Positions 8,297 to 17,008 of a stretch of 64,000 bases of DNA are shown piece after piece; the stretch's first letter is position 1; each line of letters starts with the position of its first letter. The translations under genes and the position numbers were made by a program. The notes below the pieces were generated by a model, which ran no database searches, had not been told where the DNA came from, and saw only the letters and a program-made list of their open reading frames with translations. Source of the DNA: DMER64 sp964600385 (lineage in GTDB: Bacteria > Bacteroidota > Bacteroidia > Bacteroidales > UBA932). Location of the stretch: the NCBI GenBank assembly GCA_964600385.1, contig CAZRJC010000005.1, positions 1 to 64,000 of the forward strand, written 5' to 3'.

Positions 8297-8313
<17 letters not shown>
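7507..8313 (+). CDS. modB: Molybdate/tungstate ABC transporter permease
   Basis: Inner-membrane permease of an oxyanion importer, 268 residues from the ATG at 7507 (MQRGNTYTW). Upstream in-frame Met codons lie inside moeA and give a sequence unlike the family. It has six likely membrane helices and the permease coupling loop with the EAA-type motif (EQAALTLGASPFRVFRQISLP, about residues 162-182) that docks on the ATPase. It overlaps modC by 17 bp at its 3' end. Given the WtpA-type binding protein encoded opposite, it may equally be named WtpB; metal preference is not visible. Confidence 0.92.
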
Positions 8314-8971
<658 letters not shown>

Positions 8972-9813
8972 CCGCAAGTTCCGGATTTTCTGCGTTATGC
9001 GGTATGGTCAGGCTGTAGATCATGGGGGTTCCCTTTATCTTAATGCTGTCAGTGGGGGCAGCTCCTCTGATCTTCACGCTGGCCGTAGCGTATAATCCGG
9101 CCAATGATTCTTCGCCCAGGTTGATTTCCCCGGGCAGTTCAATGTATTTCAATTGGTGCTGCTGTGCCAGCGAGCGGTAAAGGAATATGTAATCCACGGC
9201 GTGGCTTTCCAGTAGTGACAGCAGGTCCACTTCCTTGGGCCGGATGAACCGGGTGTCTTTATTGACAAAGTCTTCCAGCAGGAACGGCGCGTTCCCGTCC
9301 GGCAGGCGATAGTGCTTTTGTGCCAGTTGGAGCATGAGCAGGGTACGGTATCCGCACGGATCGGCGTTCGGGTCCGAACGTCCGAAAAAGACATCGTCCC
9401 GTAGCAGTATCTTATGCCAGTTCTCCGGAGTGATTTCACTGGCATGGCGTGAATCCGGAGTGAAGACGATAGCCATCCGGTTGGAGGCAAAAGGAATGTT
9501 TTCCGAGGCATGTTCGGGAATAAGCAACTGATCAATGACCGAATAGTCGGCCGAGGCCAGGATGTCGCACGAACGGCCCAGTTCGGTGATTTTTCGTGCG
9601 CAGTCCAGGCTTCCCGATGCCTCGGACAAAAATTCCGTTCCCGGATATATGGTTTTGAAACTGTCTGCCAGTGCTTTCATGGGCAGAGAAAGACTCCCCG
9701 CATGGAATATGACCAGCTGGCGCGATTTATTGGCATTATGACAGCTGGTGGCGCCAAGCAAGAAGGCAACCAGGCACAGCAGGACAGTCAGGCGTTTCAC
9801 GGCTTAAAACAGA

Positions 9814-10881
9814 TTAAAACGGGTTAATAAGGCGTATCTCGCTGAGTCCTTTCACCGAACGGTCTGCAAAACCGTCGCATGCGGCAAAAAGGGAGAACAG
9901 GCTGTCTTTGAACATGAGCAGCGGTTCCTGTTGGTCGCAGCGGTTCATGATTTCCGAGACGGAAAACGATACACGGTAACCGTCTACGGCAGCCACACTC
10001 AGCATGCCTTCACGCAGCAGACGGTAATTGTCTGTCGGAAAATACGGGGCGATTACTTCCCTGAGTATCTGTCCGGAAAACGTGCGGATTCCCTTGTATC
10101 CCATGCTTTTTCCGTAATAGGCAACGGTGTTGGATCGCGAGGCAGGGCCCTGGAATGGAGCCAGCAGCACGGTGTCCCTGCCCAGTCCGGTAATGCAAAG
10201 ATCGGATGGGGCGTTGTCGAAAACAGTGGAGTCTCTGTTTACCAGGTAATTGCCTTTCAGCGATTTAACCGTTATGCGGGTAGGAAAAGGTATGTTCCTT
10301 TCCGAGATCAGGTCAGATTCAACAACCAGTTGCATTTGGGGAGGCAGGTTCCACAGTTCGCCGGTCTTGCCGGGAATGACTCGGGTAACCCTTTTGGCAA
10401 TGACAATACCGTACATGTTGTTGGAATAAAAGAGTTCACCCCATGAAAACAACGCGCGGTCGCCCCGGTCGTTGCTTACTTCTATATACAGATCCACGGG
10501 CGGCCAAAAATCTTCCTTGCTGTCTTTGTCGACTTTCAGCGAGCTGAGAATGTCACATAGGGCGTACCCGTCGTAACGGAAAGTGCCCTTGAAAGACAGC
10601 GAATCGCCTGCCTGGTCGTATCTTGCTTCACGTACCGTAACCGTGCGCAAAGGCATTTTGGACAGTTTGATCTTGCGTTCCTGTTCAACTTCTCCGTCCA
10701 GGATTATGTATTTTGTACCTTCCAGGGTTGTGGAGGCCTCCTGGTTGAAATAATTGTTGGATCCCGATTCCCATACCAGGGTGGATCCGCTGATGGCGTC
10801 AATGGAAAGATACTGACAGGAAGACAACATGGCGATTGCCAGTGTGGGGAAAGCAAAAGAAAGAAATTTTTTAAGGTTCAT
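9814..10881 (-). CDS. Lipoprotein with two sulfite-oxidase-fold-like repeats (inferred)
   Basis: No named family recognised. The 355-residue protein has a lipoprotein signal (AMLSSC, Cys22). Two stretches share one pattern that resembles the molybdopterin-binding domain of sulfite-oxidase-like proteins. Repeat 1 (about 95-215) runs FRYDGYALCDILSSLK, then VDLYIEVSNDRGDRALFSWG, then a Val/Ile-rich strand and FPTRITVKSL. Repeat 2 (about 230-352) runs YKGIRTFSGQILREVI, then MLSVAAVDGYRVSFSVSEI, then SVKGLSEIRL. I do not see the catalytic cysteine context of a true oxidoreductase. It sits between the MoaD-like carrier and wtpA, 19 and 13 bp apart, so it should be co-expressed with W/Mo handling. 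A role in binding the cofactor, the oxyanion or another ligand outside the cell is an inference. Confidence 0.8.
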   Translation of the reverse strand: MNLKKFLSFAFPTLAIAMLSSCQYLSIDAISGSTLVWESGSNNYFNQEASTTLEGTKYIILDGEVEQERKIKLSKMPLRTVTVREARYDQAGDSLSFKGTFRYDGYALCDILSSLKVDKDSKEDFWPPVDLYIEVSNDRGDRALFSWGELFYSNNMYGIVIAKRVTRVIPGKTGELWNLPPQMQLVVESDLISERNIPFPTRITVKSLKGNYLVNRDSTVFDNAPSDLCITGLGRDTVLLAPFQGPASRSNTVAYYGKSMGYKGIRTFSGQILREVIAPYFPTDNYRLLREGMLSVAAVDGYRVSFSVSEIMNRCDQQEPLLMFKDSLFSLFAACDGFADRSVKGLSEIRLINPF

Positions 10882-10900
10882 AGTTTGTGGAAAGATATTA

Positions 10901-11104
10901 TTATCCGCCGCTGACCAGGTGTATGATCTCCAGGCGGTCGCCTGATTTTACTACCGTGGTGGCGTAATCATCACGTTTAATCAGTTGATGGTTCAGTTTT
11001 ACAACCAGCATCCGGAAATGGAATGATTTTGCCTGCATGATTCCGGCTATGGTCATTTCCTGCCCGGTAAAGGTTTCTTCTCTGTTATTCAGTGTGATGG
11101 TCAT
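10901..11104 (-). CDS. MoaD/ThiS-like sulfur carrier protein
   Basis: Ubiquitin-fold sulfur carrier of 67 residues from the ATG at 11104; a TTG two codons upstream is an alternative. It ends LVSGG, the Gly-Gly tail that is adenylated and then thiocarboxylated. Single-domain sequence looks closer to ThiS, but no thiamine genes are nearby, and the partner genes (thiF-like, W/Mo uptake, AOR family) suggest it donates sulfur for molybdopterin, as a dedicated MoaD. Dedicated MoaD-like genes are known beside aldehyde oxidoreductase genes in other bacteria. It overlaps the thiF-like gene by 20 bp. Confidence 0.85.
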   Translation of the reverse strand: MTITLNNREETFTGQEMTIAGIMQAKSFHFRMLVVKLNHQLIKRDDYATTVVKSGDRLEIIHLVSGG

Positions 11105-11693
11105 GGTCAAGTTCTTTTAACAGGATTCCCAGTACGGTGTCTGCCTGCATCATGGCTACCATGATCACACGCGGTGCCATTAATACAGAGTGGGGGAATG
11201 CCTCACTTTCCTGGTCCCCGCAGACGTACAGGTTGTCCGACTGTTGTATTATAAGACGCTCAAAGGCTCCCCATCCGGCAAGTCCCGAACCCATTACCAG
11301 GGGAATGTGGGGAAAGCGTCCGGTCATGTATTCGGCAAACCAATTTTTTTCCTCTGCACTGTCAAAGGCTTCCACTACAACGTCGCAACCGGAAAAAAGT
11401 GTTGCGGCGTTTTGAGGCGTCACCCGGCAGTCATGAACTTCAATCCGGGTCCGGTCGCTTATGGCCAGCAGGTTTTCTTTTAGCGCAATGCACTTTTTCA
11501 TGCCTGTCTGGGCAGAAAAATAAAACTGCCGGTTTAAATTGGTTAACGAAACGGTATCGGAATCGGCAATAACCAACTTGCCTATACCACTGCGAACCAG
11601 CGCTGCAGCAACATTGGAACCCAGTCCGCCGGCCCCTGCAATACCAACTGTTTTTACACTAAGTATCCCCGATATTTTTGTGGAATAGGTCAT
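11085..11693 (-). CDS. ThiF/MoeB-like E1 adenylyltransferase, short form
   Basis: Activates the C-terminal Gly-Gly of the adjacent carrier protein by adenylation. The start is the ATG at 11693 (MTYSTKISG); the ORF runs further upstream but that part overlaps the AOR gene on the other strand. The Rossmann nucleotide site is GIAGAGGLGSNVA, followed by DSDTVSLTNLNRQ, which binds ATP. At 202 residues it lacks the C-terminal rhodanese and zinc-binding parts of full-length MoeB/ThiF, like the divergent short ThiF clade (family 2) found in Campylobacter and anaerobes. First gene of a four-gene leftward operon and divergent from the AOR-family gene. Whether it serves thiamine or tungstopterin is unresolved; context favours the latter. 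Confidence 0.87.
   Translation of the reverse strand: MTYSTKISGILSVKTVGIAGAGGLGSNVAAALVRSGIGKLVIADSDTVSLTNLNRQFYFSAQTGMKKCIALKENLLAISDRTRIEVHDCRVTPQNAATLFSGCDVVVEAFDSAEEKNWFAEYMTGRFPHIPLVMGSGLAGWGAFERLIIQQSDNLYVCGDQESEAFPHSVLMAPRVIMVAMMQADTVLGILLKELDHDHHTE
11673..11680 (+). promoter_or_regulatory. Possible -7 box for the AOR-family gene
   Basis: TATTTTTG on the plus strand lies 55 bases before the ATG at 11736 and just inside the start of the divergent thiF-like gene. It fits TAnnTTTG, but no second element supports it. Confidence 0.3.
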
Positions 11694-11712
11694 AATGCTT
11701 AAATTCGCGGAA

Positions 11713-11720
11713 CAAAGATA
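11713..11720 (-). promoter_or_regulatory. -7 box for thiF-moaD-lipoprotein-wtpA operon
   Basis: TATCTTTG on the minus strand, 19 bases before the ATG at 11693. The same 8-mer precedes moeA, modB and the tRNA. Confidence 0.5.
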
Positions 11721-11735
11721 CAACAAAAACACGTT

Positions 11736-13892
11736 ATGGATAATCAGAAAACCAAAGCTTCCAGAAAGGTGCTGGCTAAAATTCCCTACGTCTGGAAACC
11801 GCTCGACAAGGGCTATTCGGACCAGAGTCTGTATGTTAATGTCACGACGCTTACTACGGAGGTCAGACCCGTTGATCCCAGGGTAAAAGAGTTGTTTGTG
11901 GGCGGTAAGGGATACGGGCTTCGCATGTTGTGGGATGCCGTGACTCCCCGGACAAAATGGTTCCATCCCGAGAATGAAATAGTCATATCCGGCGGTCCTG
12001 TTTGCGGTATTACACAGTATTCAGGCACGGGTAAAAGCATATGTGTGGCTCTTTCACCTGTTACCGACAGGGTGGTGGACTCCAATGTGGGAGGCCATTT
12101 TGGTCCCCATCTGAAATTTGCCGGTTTCGATGCCTTTGAATTACAGGGGATTGCCAAGGAAGAGGTGATTGTCTATATTAACGGTGTAGACCATGAAATC
12201 GAGTTTTTTGCTCCTCCCGCAGGAATGCATGTAGATTCTCACCTGTTGGCCGAAGAACTGCACGAAATGTTCTCCGATGACGAGAAGGACAAAATAAACG
12301 TATCGGTTGTTTCCGCCGGTCTCGCAGCGGATCATTCCCTAATTGGCATGCTTAATTTCTCGTTCTACGATCCCAAACGCAAAAAGATCCGTCTGAAACA
12401 GGCAGGACGAGGCGGAATCGGAACGCTTCTGCGTCAGAAGAACGTGCGGGCCATTGTGGCAAAGATCCCGAAAGTGTCAGGAAATCTGAACAATGTGGTG
12501 GACATGCCGGCCATTATGGAACGCGGGAAACGTTTCAACAAGGAGATGAGAGAACTGGACGACATCCAGTGCCAGATGCGTAAAGTGGGAACTGCCCATC
12601 TCATGGGGATAATGGAAAAATACGACATCCTTCCCGTGATGAACTATAAATTCGGAGATCACAAGGATTGCCCTAAAATAGATAAAGACGTATGGATCAG
12701 CTATTTTACCCAGAATGTCCCTGACGGATGCTGGACCGGCTGTAACATGATGTGTGCCAAAGGAGTCGACGATTTTGAATTGCGTACCGGGCCTTACAAA
12801 GGCACCAAAGTGATCGTGGACGGACCTGAATACGAAACGGCCGCAGCACTGGGTTCCAATATGGGCGTTTTTGACCCGCGCGACATCATTGAACAGAATT
12901 TCTATTGTGACACCTATGGCATTTGCACCATTTCCTGGGGCAATATCATGGGATTTGTTATGGAATGTTGGGAAAACGATATTTTGAATGCAGAACGTAC
13001 CGGAGGACTTGACTTCACATGGGGCAATGCAGACGATGCGCTGGAATGCATGCACCAGTGTGCCAGGGGAGAAGGATTCGGCCTTATAGCCGGCCTTGGG
13101 GTGAAGAAAATGAAAGAAATGTTCGCGGAGAAAGGGTGGGGAGATCCCGCTTTCCTGAAAGACATTGGCATGGAGAACAAGGGAATGGAATACTCCATGT
13201 ACATTTCAAAAGAATCTCTGGCTCAGCAGGGCGGTTATGCCATGACCAACAAGGGACCCCAGCATGACGAGGCCTGGCTTATATTCATGGATATGGTAAA
13301 CAATGCCATTCCCACTTTTGAAAACAAGGCCGAGGCGCTTCACTATTTTCCCATGTTCCGTACCTGGTTTGGACTGGCAGGGTTCTGCAAGTTATGCTGG
13401 AACGACGTGGAACCGGCAGACAACGCCACCACTGACGAACCGTCCAAAGTGCCTGAACATGTGGATAATTACGTTACGGTTTTCAATGCAGTAACCGGAC
13501 TGAATATAGACAAGCACGAACTGATAAAAATGTCCGAAAGGGTTTATAATTTTCAGCGTATTTTCAATATCCGCATGGGATACGGTCTGCGTGAACACGA
13601 TGCCCAACCTTACCGGGCGGCCGGGCCGGTAACGGCAGAAGAGTACCTTTCAAGGGAAGAACGCTACGATAAACAATTGCGTGAAGAAGTGGGTGTCGAC
13701 CCCTCAAAAATGACACTTGACGAGCGTCGTGCCGCATTGCGCAAATTCAGGGAAGATAGGTATGAAAGCCTTCTCGATGCCGTTTATACGCGTCGTGGAT
13801 GGAATCTGAACGGGGTGCCCAAAATAGGATTCCTGAAGGAAATCCACATGGATCTGCCCGAGTTGATTCAGGTGGTGACTCCGCTACAATAG
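11736..13892 (+). CDS. aor: Aldehyde:ferredoxin oxidoreductase-family tungsten/molybdenum enzyme
   Basis: Cytoplasmic oxidoreductase with a metal-bis-pterin cofactor and one 4Fe-4S cluster, expected to oxidise an aldehyde or related substrate and pass electrons to ferredoxin. The N-terminal AOR domain (about 30-240) has VGGKGYGLRMLWD and GGHFGPHLKFAGFDA; the C-terminal part has GPEYETAAALGSNMGVFDP and DTYGICTISWG. Cluster cysteines appear as C332-x3-C336-x3-C340 plus C551 or C554; classical AOR has C-x2-C-x3-C, so the first gap is one residue longer. The 718 residues exceed the roughly 600 of Pyrococcus AOR, and the tail (GLREHDAQPYR) recalls BamB-like members. It faces cofactor, sulfur-carrier and tungstate-uptake genes, the best evidence for a tungsten enzyme. 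Substrate unknown. The 3' end overlaps the convergent hydrolase gene by 9 bp. Confidence 0.9.
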   Translation: MDNQKTKASRKVLAKIPYVWKPLDKGYSDQSLYVNVTTLTTEVRPVDPRVKELFVGGKGYGLRMLWDAVTPRTKWFHPENEIVISGGPVCGITQYSGTGKSICVALSPVTDRVVDSNVGGHFGPHLKFAGFDAFELQGIAKEEVIVYINGVDHEIEFFAPPAGMHVDSHLLAEELHEMFSDDEKDKINVSVVSAGLAADHSLIGMLNFSFYDPKRKKIRLKQAGRGGIGTLLRQKNVRAIVAKIPKVSGNLNNVVDMPAIMERGKRFNKEMRELDDIQCQMRKVGTAHLMGIMEKYDILPVMNYKFGDHKDCPKIDKDVWISYFTQNVPDGCWTGCNMMCAKGVDDFELRTGPYKGTKVIVDGPEYETAAALGSNMGVFDPRDIIEQNFYCDTYGICTISWGNIMGFVMECWENDILNAERTGGLDFTWGNADDALECMHQCARGEGFGLIAGLGVKKMKEMFAEKGWGDPAFLKDIGMENKGMEYSMYISKESLAQQGGYAMTNKGPQHDEAWLIFMDMVNNAIPTFENKAEALHYFPMFRTWFGLAGFCKLCWNDVEPADNATTDEPSKVPEHVDNYVTVFNAVTGLNIDKHELIKMSERVYNFQRIFNIRMGYGLREHDAQPYRAAGPVTAEEYLSREERYDKQLREEVGVDPSKMTLDERRAALRKFREDRYESLLDAVYTRRGWNLNGVPKIGFLKEIHMDLPELIQVVTPLQ

Positions 13893-15098
13893 CAGGGATT
13901 TCATGGTTCCCAGCATTTCCAGATAGAACAGCACAGCGGTAGAGGTATGGGTGCCGTAACGGTCATCCAGCACCACATCGCATCCTTTGGAAATGAAATA
14001 GTCATAAGCTGCCTGCACGTTTTCATATGGCACCGCCTCGTCGTAGATGCCGTGCATCATATAAATGGGCGAGGCCGGCGTCCAGCCGTGGGTGGTACTG
14101 TTCCGGTAAGCGGCATCTATAAGCTTAAGGATATCCGGATTCTTTTCTTCTGTGAAAAAGTCTGCATGAAGGAATTCTCTGGCGTCTGTCGTGCCAATGG
14201 AGTCGTTTATACTGCTGGTATCGTATTTCTTACTCAAAATCCATTCGGGATAGTTTTCCAGTAACCGGCCCGAAAACAAATTGTTGAAATTGAGATTCAG
14301 ATTTTCCGCATAATTCAGACCTATGGGAACCAAAGCGATACCCACCGGATAGCCCGATACGGTATCTCTCATGACGGTATTCATACATACATTCAGATCC
14401 AGTGGCGCCCCTCCTATAAAAGCTTTCTTTATCTGTATTTTGTCTGAATAATCCCGCTGGACCACTTTCATGAAATCTATGGCCGAGGCTCCGCCCTGCG
14501 AATATCCTATTACATAAAGCCCTCCGTAGCTGGTTATGTCTATGTCGTGCTTGCTTTTAAGGTACTCACCGGCAGCGAGCACCATATCTGCCTGCACCCG
14601 GCCCGTGTTTTCCACATGAAGATAGGGGTGCGTAAGGTTGACCGTACTTCCGTATCCAACGTAGTCAGAGATAATGACCACGTAATTAAGCAATGCCATG
14701 GTAATATCGGCAGTCATCATGGTGATTGAAGGAGCTTCTGAGGCATCGGTAATGGTATGGTGCAGTGCAGAGATGACCCCCTTTACCGGCTCGTCTTTTG
14801 GACGCGCAATGAGCCCCGAGGCGTATACCCGCCTGCCGTTGGGGGACACAGTCTTGTACCGGATGGATTCCACAATGATGCTTTTATTGGGTAACAGGCC
14901 GGCAATGATCTGAGCGGTGGCCAGGTCGGTGTTTTTCAATGTGTCAATGGCTGCACTTGTGGTATAGATCAGCTGGCGGGTAACGTCAGCAAATCTATCG
15001 TAATGAAATGAATCCGCTATTCCCGTGCAGGCTGCGACCGGAAATAGCGGACTGATAATCAGGATTGTCCGAATTAATAACCTGGACAAATGCTTCAT
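13884..15098 (-). CDS. Alpha/beta-hydrolase lipoprotein, secretory-lipase-like
   Basis: Exported hydrolase of 404 residues with a lipobox near residue 24 (PVAAC). The alpha/beta-hydrolase fold is shown by VVIISDYVGYGST, the nucleophile elbow GYSQGG and a late catalytic His region (YGTHTSTA), with an Asp likely in YDEAVPYEN. The layout resembles secretory lipases and prolyl-peptidase-like esterases, which cleave esters or short peptides. It follows htpG with a 4-bp ATGA overlap and so is probably co-translated with it, an odd pairing with a chaperone. Substrate not predictable. Confidence 0.85.
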   Translation of the reverse strand: MKHLSRLLIRTILIISPLFPVAACTGIADSFHYDRFADVTRQLIYTTSAAIDTLKNTDLATAQIIAGLLPNKSIIVESIRYKTVSPNGRRVYASGLIARPKDEPVKGVISALHHTITDASEAPSITMMTADITMALLNYVVIISDYVGYGSTVNLTHPYLHVENTGRVQADMVLAAGEYLKSKHDIDITSYGGLYVIGYSQGGASAIDFMKVVQRDYSDKIQIKKAFIGGAPLDLNVCMNTVMRDTVSGYPVGIALVPIGLNYAENLNLNFNNLFSGRLLENYPEWILSKKYDTSSINDSIGTTDAREFLHADFFTEEKNPDILKLIDAAYRNSTTHGWTPASPIYMMHGIYDEAVPYENVQAAYDYFISKGCDVVLDDRYGTHTSTAVLFYLEMLGTMKSLLL

Positions 15099-16942
15099 TG
15101 AATAATATCTACACTTCGTTTTATAAAGGAATCGAGCGCCTGGCCTTTGAGCAGGTTATTGGCCAGCAGGGCCAGATCGCATACCTGGCTGATAAGCCTG
15201 GGCTCTTTGGTTTCTTTAATCTTTTTTATGAGGGGGTGTTCGCAGTTGACAACCACCGAATAAGATTCGGGCATGGATCCCATGAAGTTCATTCCGCCGC
15301 CCAGTGCCGACATTTCACGGTATCGGCGCATCCATTCGCTTTGGGTTATGATAACAGGCAGGTTGTTGTCTCCCATGTTTTCGAAACTTACTGTAAACCG
15401 GGAGTCTTTGGGCAACACTTCCTCGAATGCGGTACGCATTTCTTTTTCTTCTTCTTCGGTGAGATCGGGTTTTACGAAATCTGCCTTGGGAATCAGTTTT
15501 TCAGGCGTGTCTGAATCTACGCGTACGAACCTGGAGTCTTTCAGCTTGGATTCCAGTAGATTGACATAATGGGCGCATAGCGGGGAATCCAGAAGAAGCA
15601 CGTCGTAACCTTTATTCTTTGCTGCCTGAATATAGGCATACTGTTCTTCCACGTTGGTGGAATAGAGATAGACCAGCTTGTTGTCCTTGTCTTTCTGATC
15701 GGTTTCAATGAGTTTCTGGTATTCTTCAAAGCTCAGGAACTTGCCGTCTGTGTTTTTGAACAACGAGAATTTAGCTGCCCGGTCGTAGAACTTATCTTCT
15801 GTGAGCATTCCGTATTCAATGAACAACTTGAGATTGTCCCATTTTTCTTCCAGGCCTTTGCGGTCATTATTGAATATTTCCTCCAGACGGTCCGCTACTT
15901 TTTTAGTAATGTGTCCCGATATTTTCTTCACGTTGGGGTCGCTCTGCAGGTAGCTGCGCGATACGTTCAGGGGAATGTCCGGTGAATCGATCACTCCGTG
16001 CAGGAGGGTAAGGAAATCGGGCACGATACTTTCCACATTGTCTGTTACAAAGACCTGGTTGCAATAGAGTTGGATCTTGTTGCGGGTAACTTCGAGTTTG
16101 TCTTTGATCTTTGGGAAATAGAGTACGCCGGTAAGATTGAAGGGATAATCCACGTTCAGATGGATCCAGAACAACGGTTCTTCGGCCATCGGGTATAGTT
16201 TCTGGTAGAACTCCTTATAATCTTCTTCTTTCAGATCTGCCGGTTTGCGGGTCCAGAGGGGATTGGTGTCGTTGACAATGTGATCTTTATCGAGTTCAGT
16301 CTCTTTGCCGTCTTTCCATTCCTTTTCCTTGCCGAACGCAATTTCCACAGGTAAGAAGCGGCAGTATTTTGTAAGCAGTTCGGTAACCTTATAATCTTCT
16401 GCATAGGATTCGTACTCGGAATACAGGTAAAGGATGATATCGGTTCCCCGGTCCGCTTTTTCTGCAGGATCCATACTGTATTCGGGTGTGCCTTTACAGG
16501 TCCATTTCACGGCCTCGGCCCCTTCCTGCCACGATTTGGTAACGATCTCAACTTTTTTAGCCACCATGAAACTGGAATAAAATCCCAGTCCGAAATGGCC
16601 TATCATGTTGTTCAGTTGGTCTTTGTATTTTTCCAGGAATTCTCCGGCGCTTGAAAAGGCTATCTGGTTTATGTATTGGTCCACCTCTTCTGCCGTCATG
16701 CCAATACCCCGGTCCGATATGGTAAGGGTATGTTTGTCTTTGTCTGCGCTAATGCGGATGGTCAGATCGCCCAGATCCTCCTTGAAATCGCCCTTAGCAG
16801 CCAATGCCTTCATTTTTTGTGTGGCATCCACCGCATTCGATACCAGTTCTCTGAGAAATATCTCGTGATCTGAGTACAGGAATTTTTTAATTACAGGAAA
16901 AATGTTTTGAGTGGTAACTCCTATTGTGCCTTTGGTTTTCAT
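15095..16942 (-). CDS. htpG: Chaperone HtpG (Hsp90)
   Basis: ATP-dependent Hsp90-type chaperone of 615 residues, in the normal bacterial range. The start is the ATG at 16942 (MKTKGTIGVTTQ); the 13 codons upstream are not conserved. GHKL motifs are in order: ELVSNAVDAT, SDRGIGMTAEEVD, IGHFGLGFYSSFMVA. The middle domain holds the conserved catalytic Arg region (NVSRSYLQSD), and a C-terminal dimerisation domain follows. I see no CIRCE element upstream. It lies 66 bp after the amidase gene on the same strand and overlaps the lipase-like gene. Confidence 0.97.
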   Translation of the reverse strand: MKTKGTIGVTTQNIFPVIKKFLYSDHEIFLRELVSNAVDATQKMKALAAKGDFKEDLGDLTIRISADKDKHTLTISDRGIGMTAEEVDQYINQIAFSSAGEFLEKYKDQLNNMIGHFGLGFYSSFMVAKKVEIVTKSWQEGAEAVKWTCKGTPEYSMDPAEKADRGTDIILYLYSEYESYAEDYKVTELLTKYCRFLPVEIAFGKEKEWKDGKETELDKDHIVNDTNPLWTRKPADLKEEDYKEFYQKLYPMAEEPLFWIHLNVDYPFNLTGVLYFPKIKDKLEVTRNKIQLYCNQVFVTDNVESIVPDFLTLLHGVIDSPDIPLNVSRSYLQSDPNVKKISGHITKKVADRLEEIFNNDRKGLEEKWDNLKLFIEYGMLTEDKFYDRAAKFSLFKNTDGKFLSFEEYQKLIETDQKDKDNKLVYLYSTNVEEQYAYIQAAKNKGYDVLLLDSPLCAHYVNLLESKLKDSRFVRVDSDTPEKLIPKADFVKPDLTEEEEKEMRTAFEEVLPKDSRFTVSFENMGDNNLPVIITQSEWMRRYREMSALGGGMNFMGSMPESYSVVVNCEHPLIKKIKETKEPRLISQVCDLALLANNLLKGQALDSFIKRSVDIIQ

Positions 16943-17008
16943 AATAGATCTGTTTATTTTCTTTCCTGTTGCTAAACTCAAAAACTATTCCACTGAGGGG
17001 CAATATGA

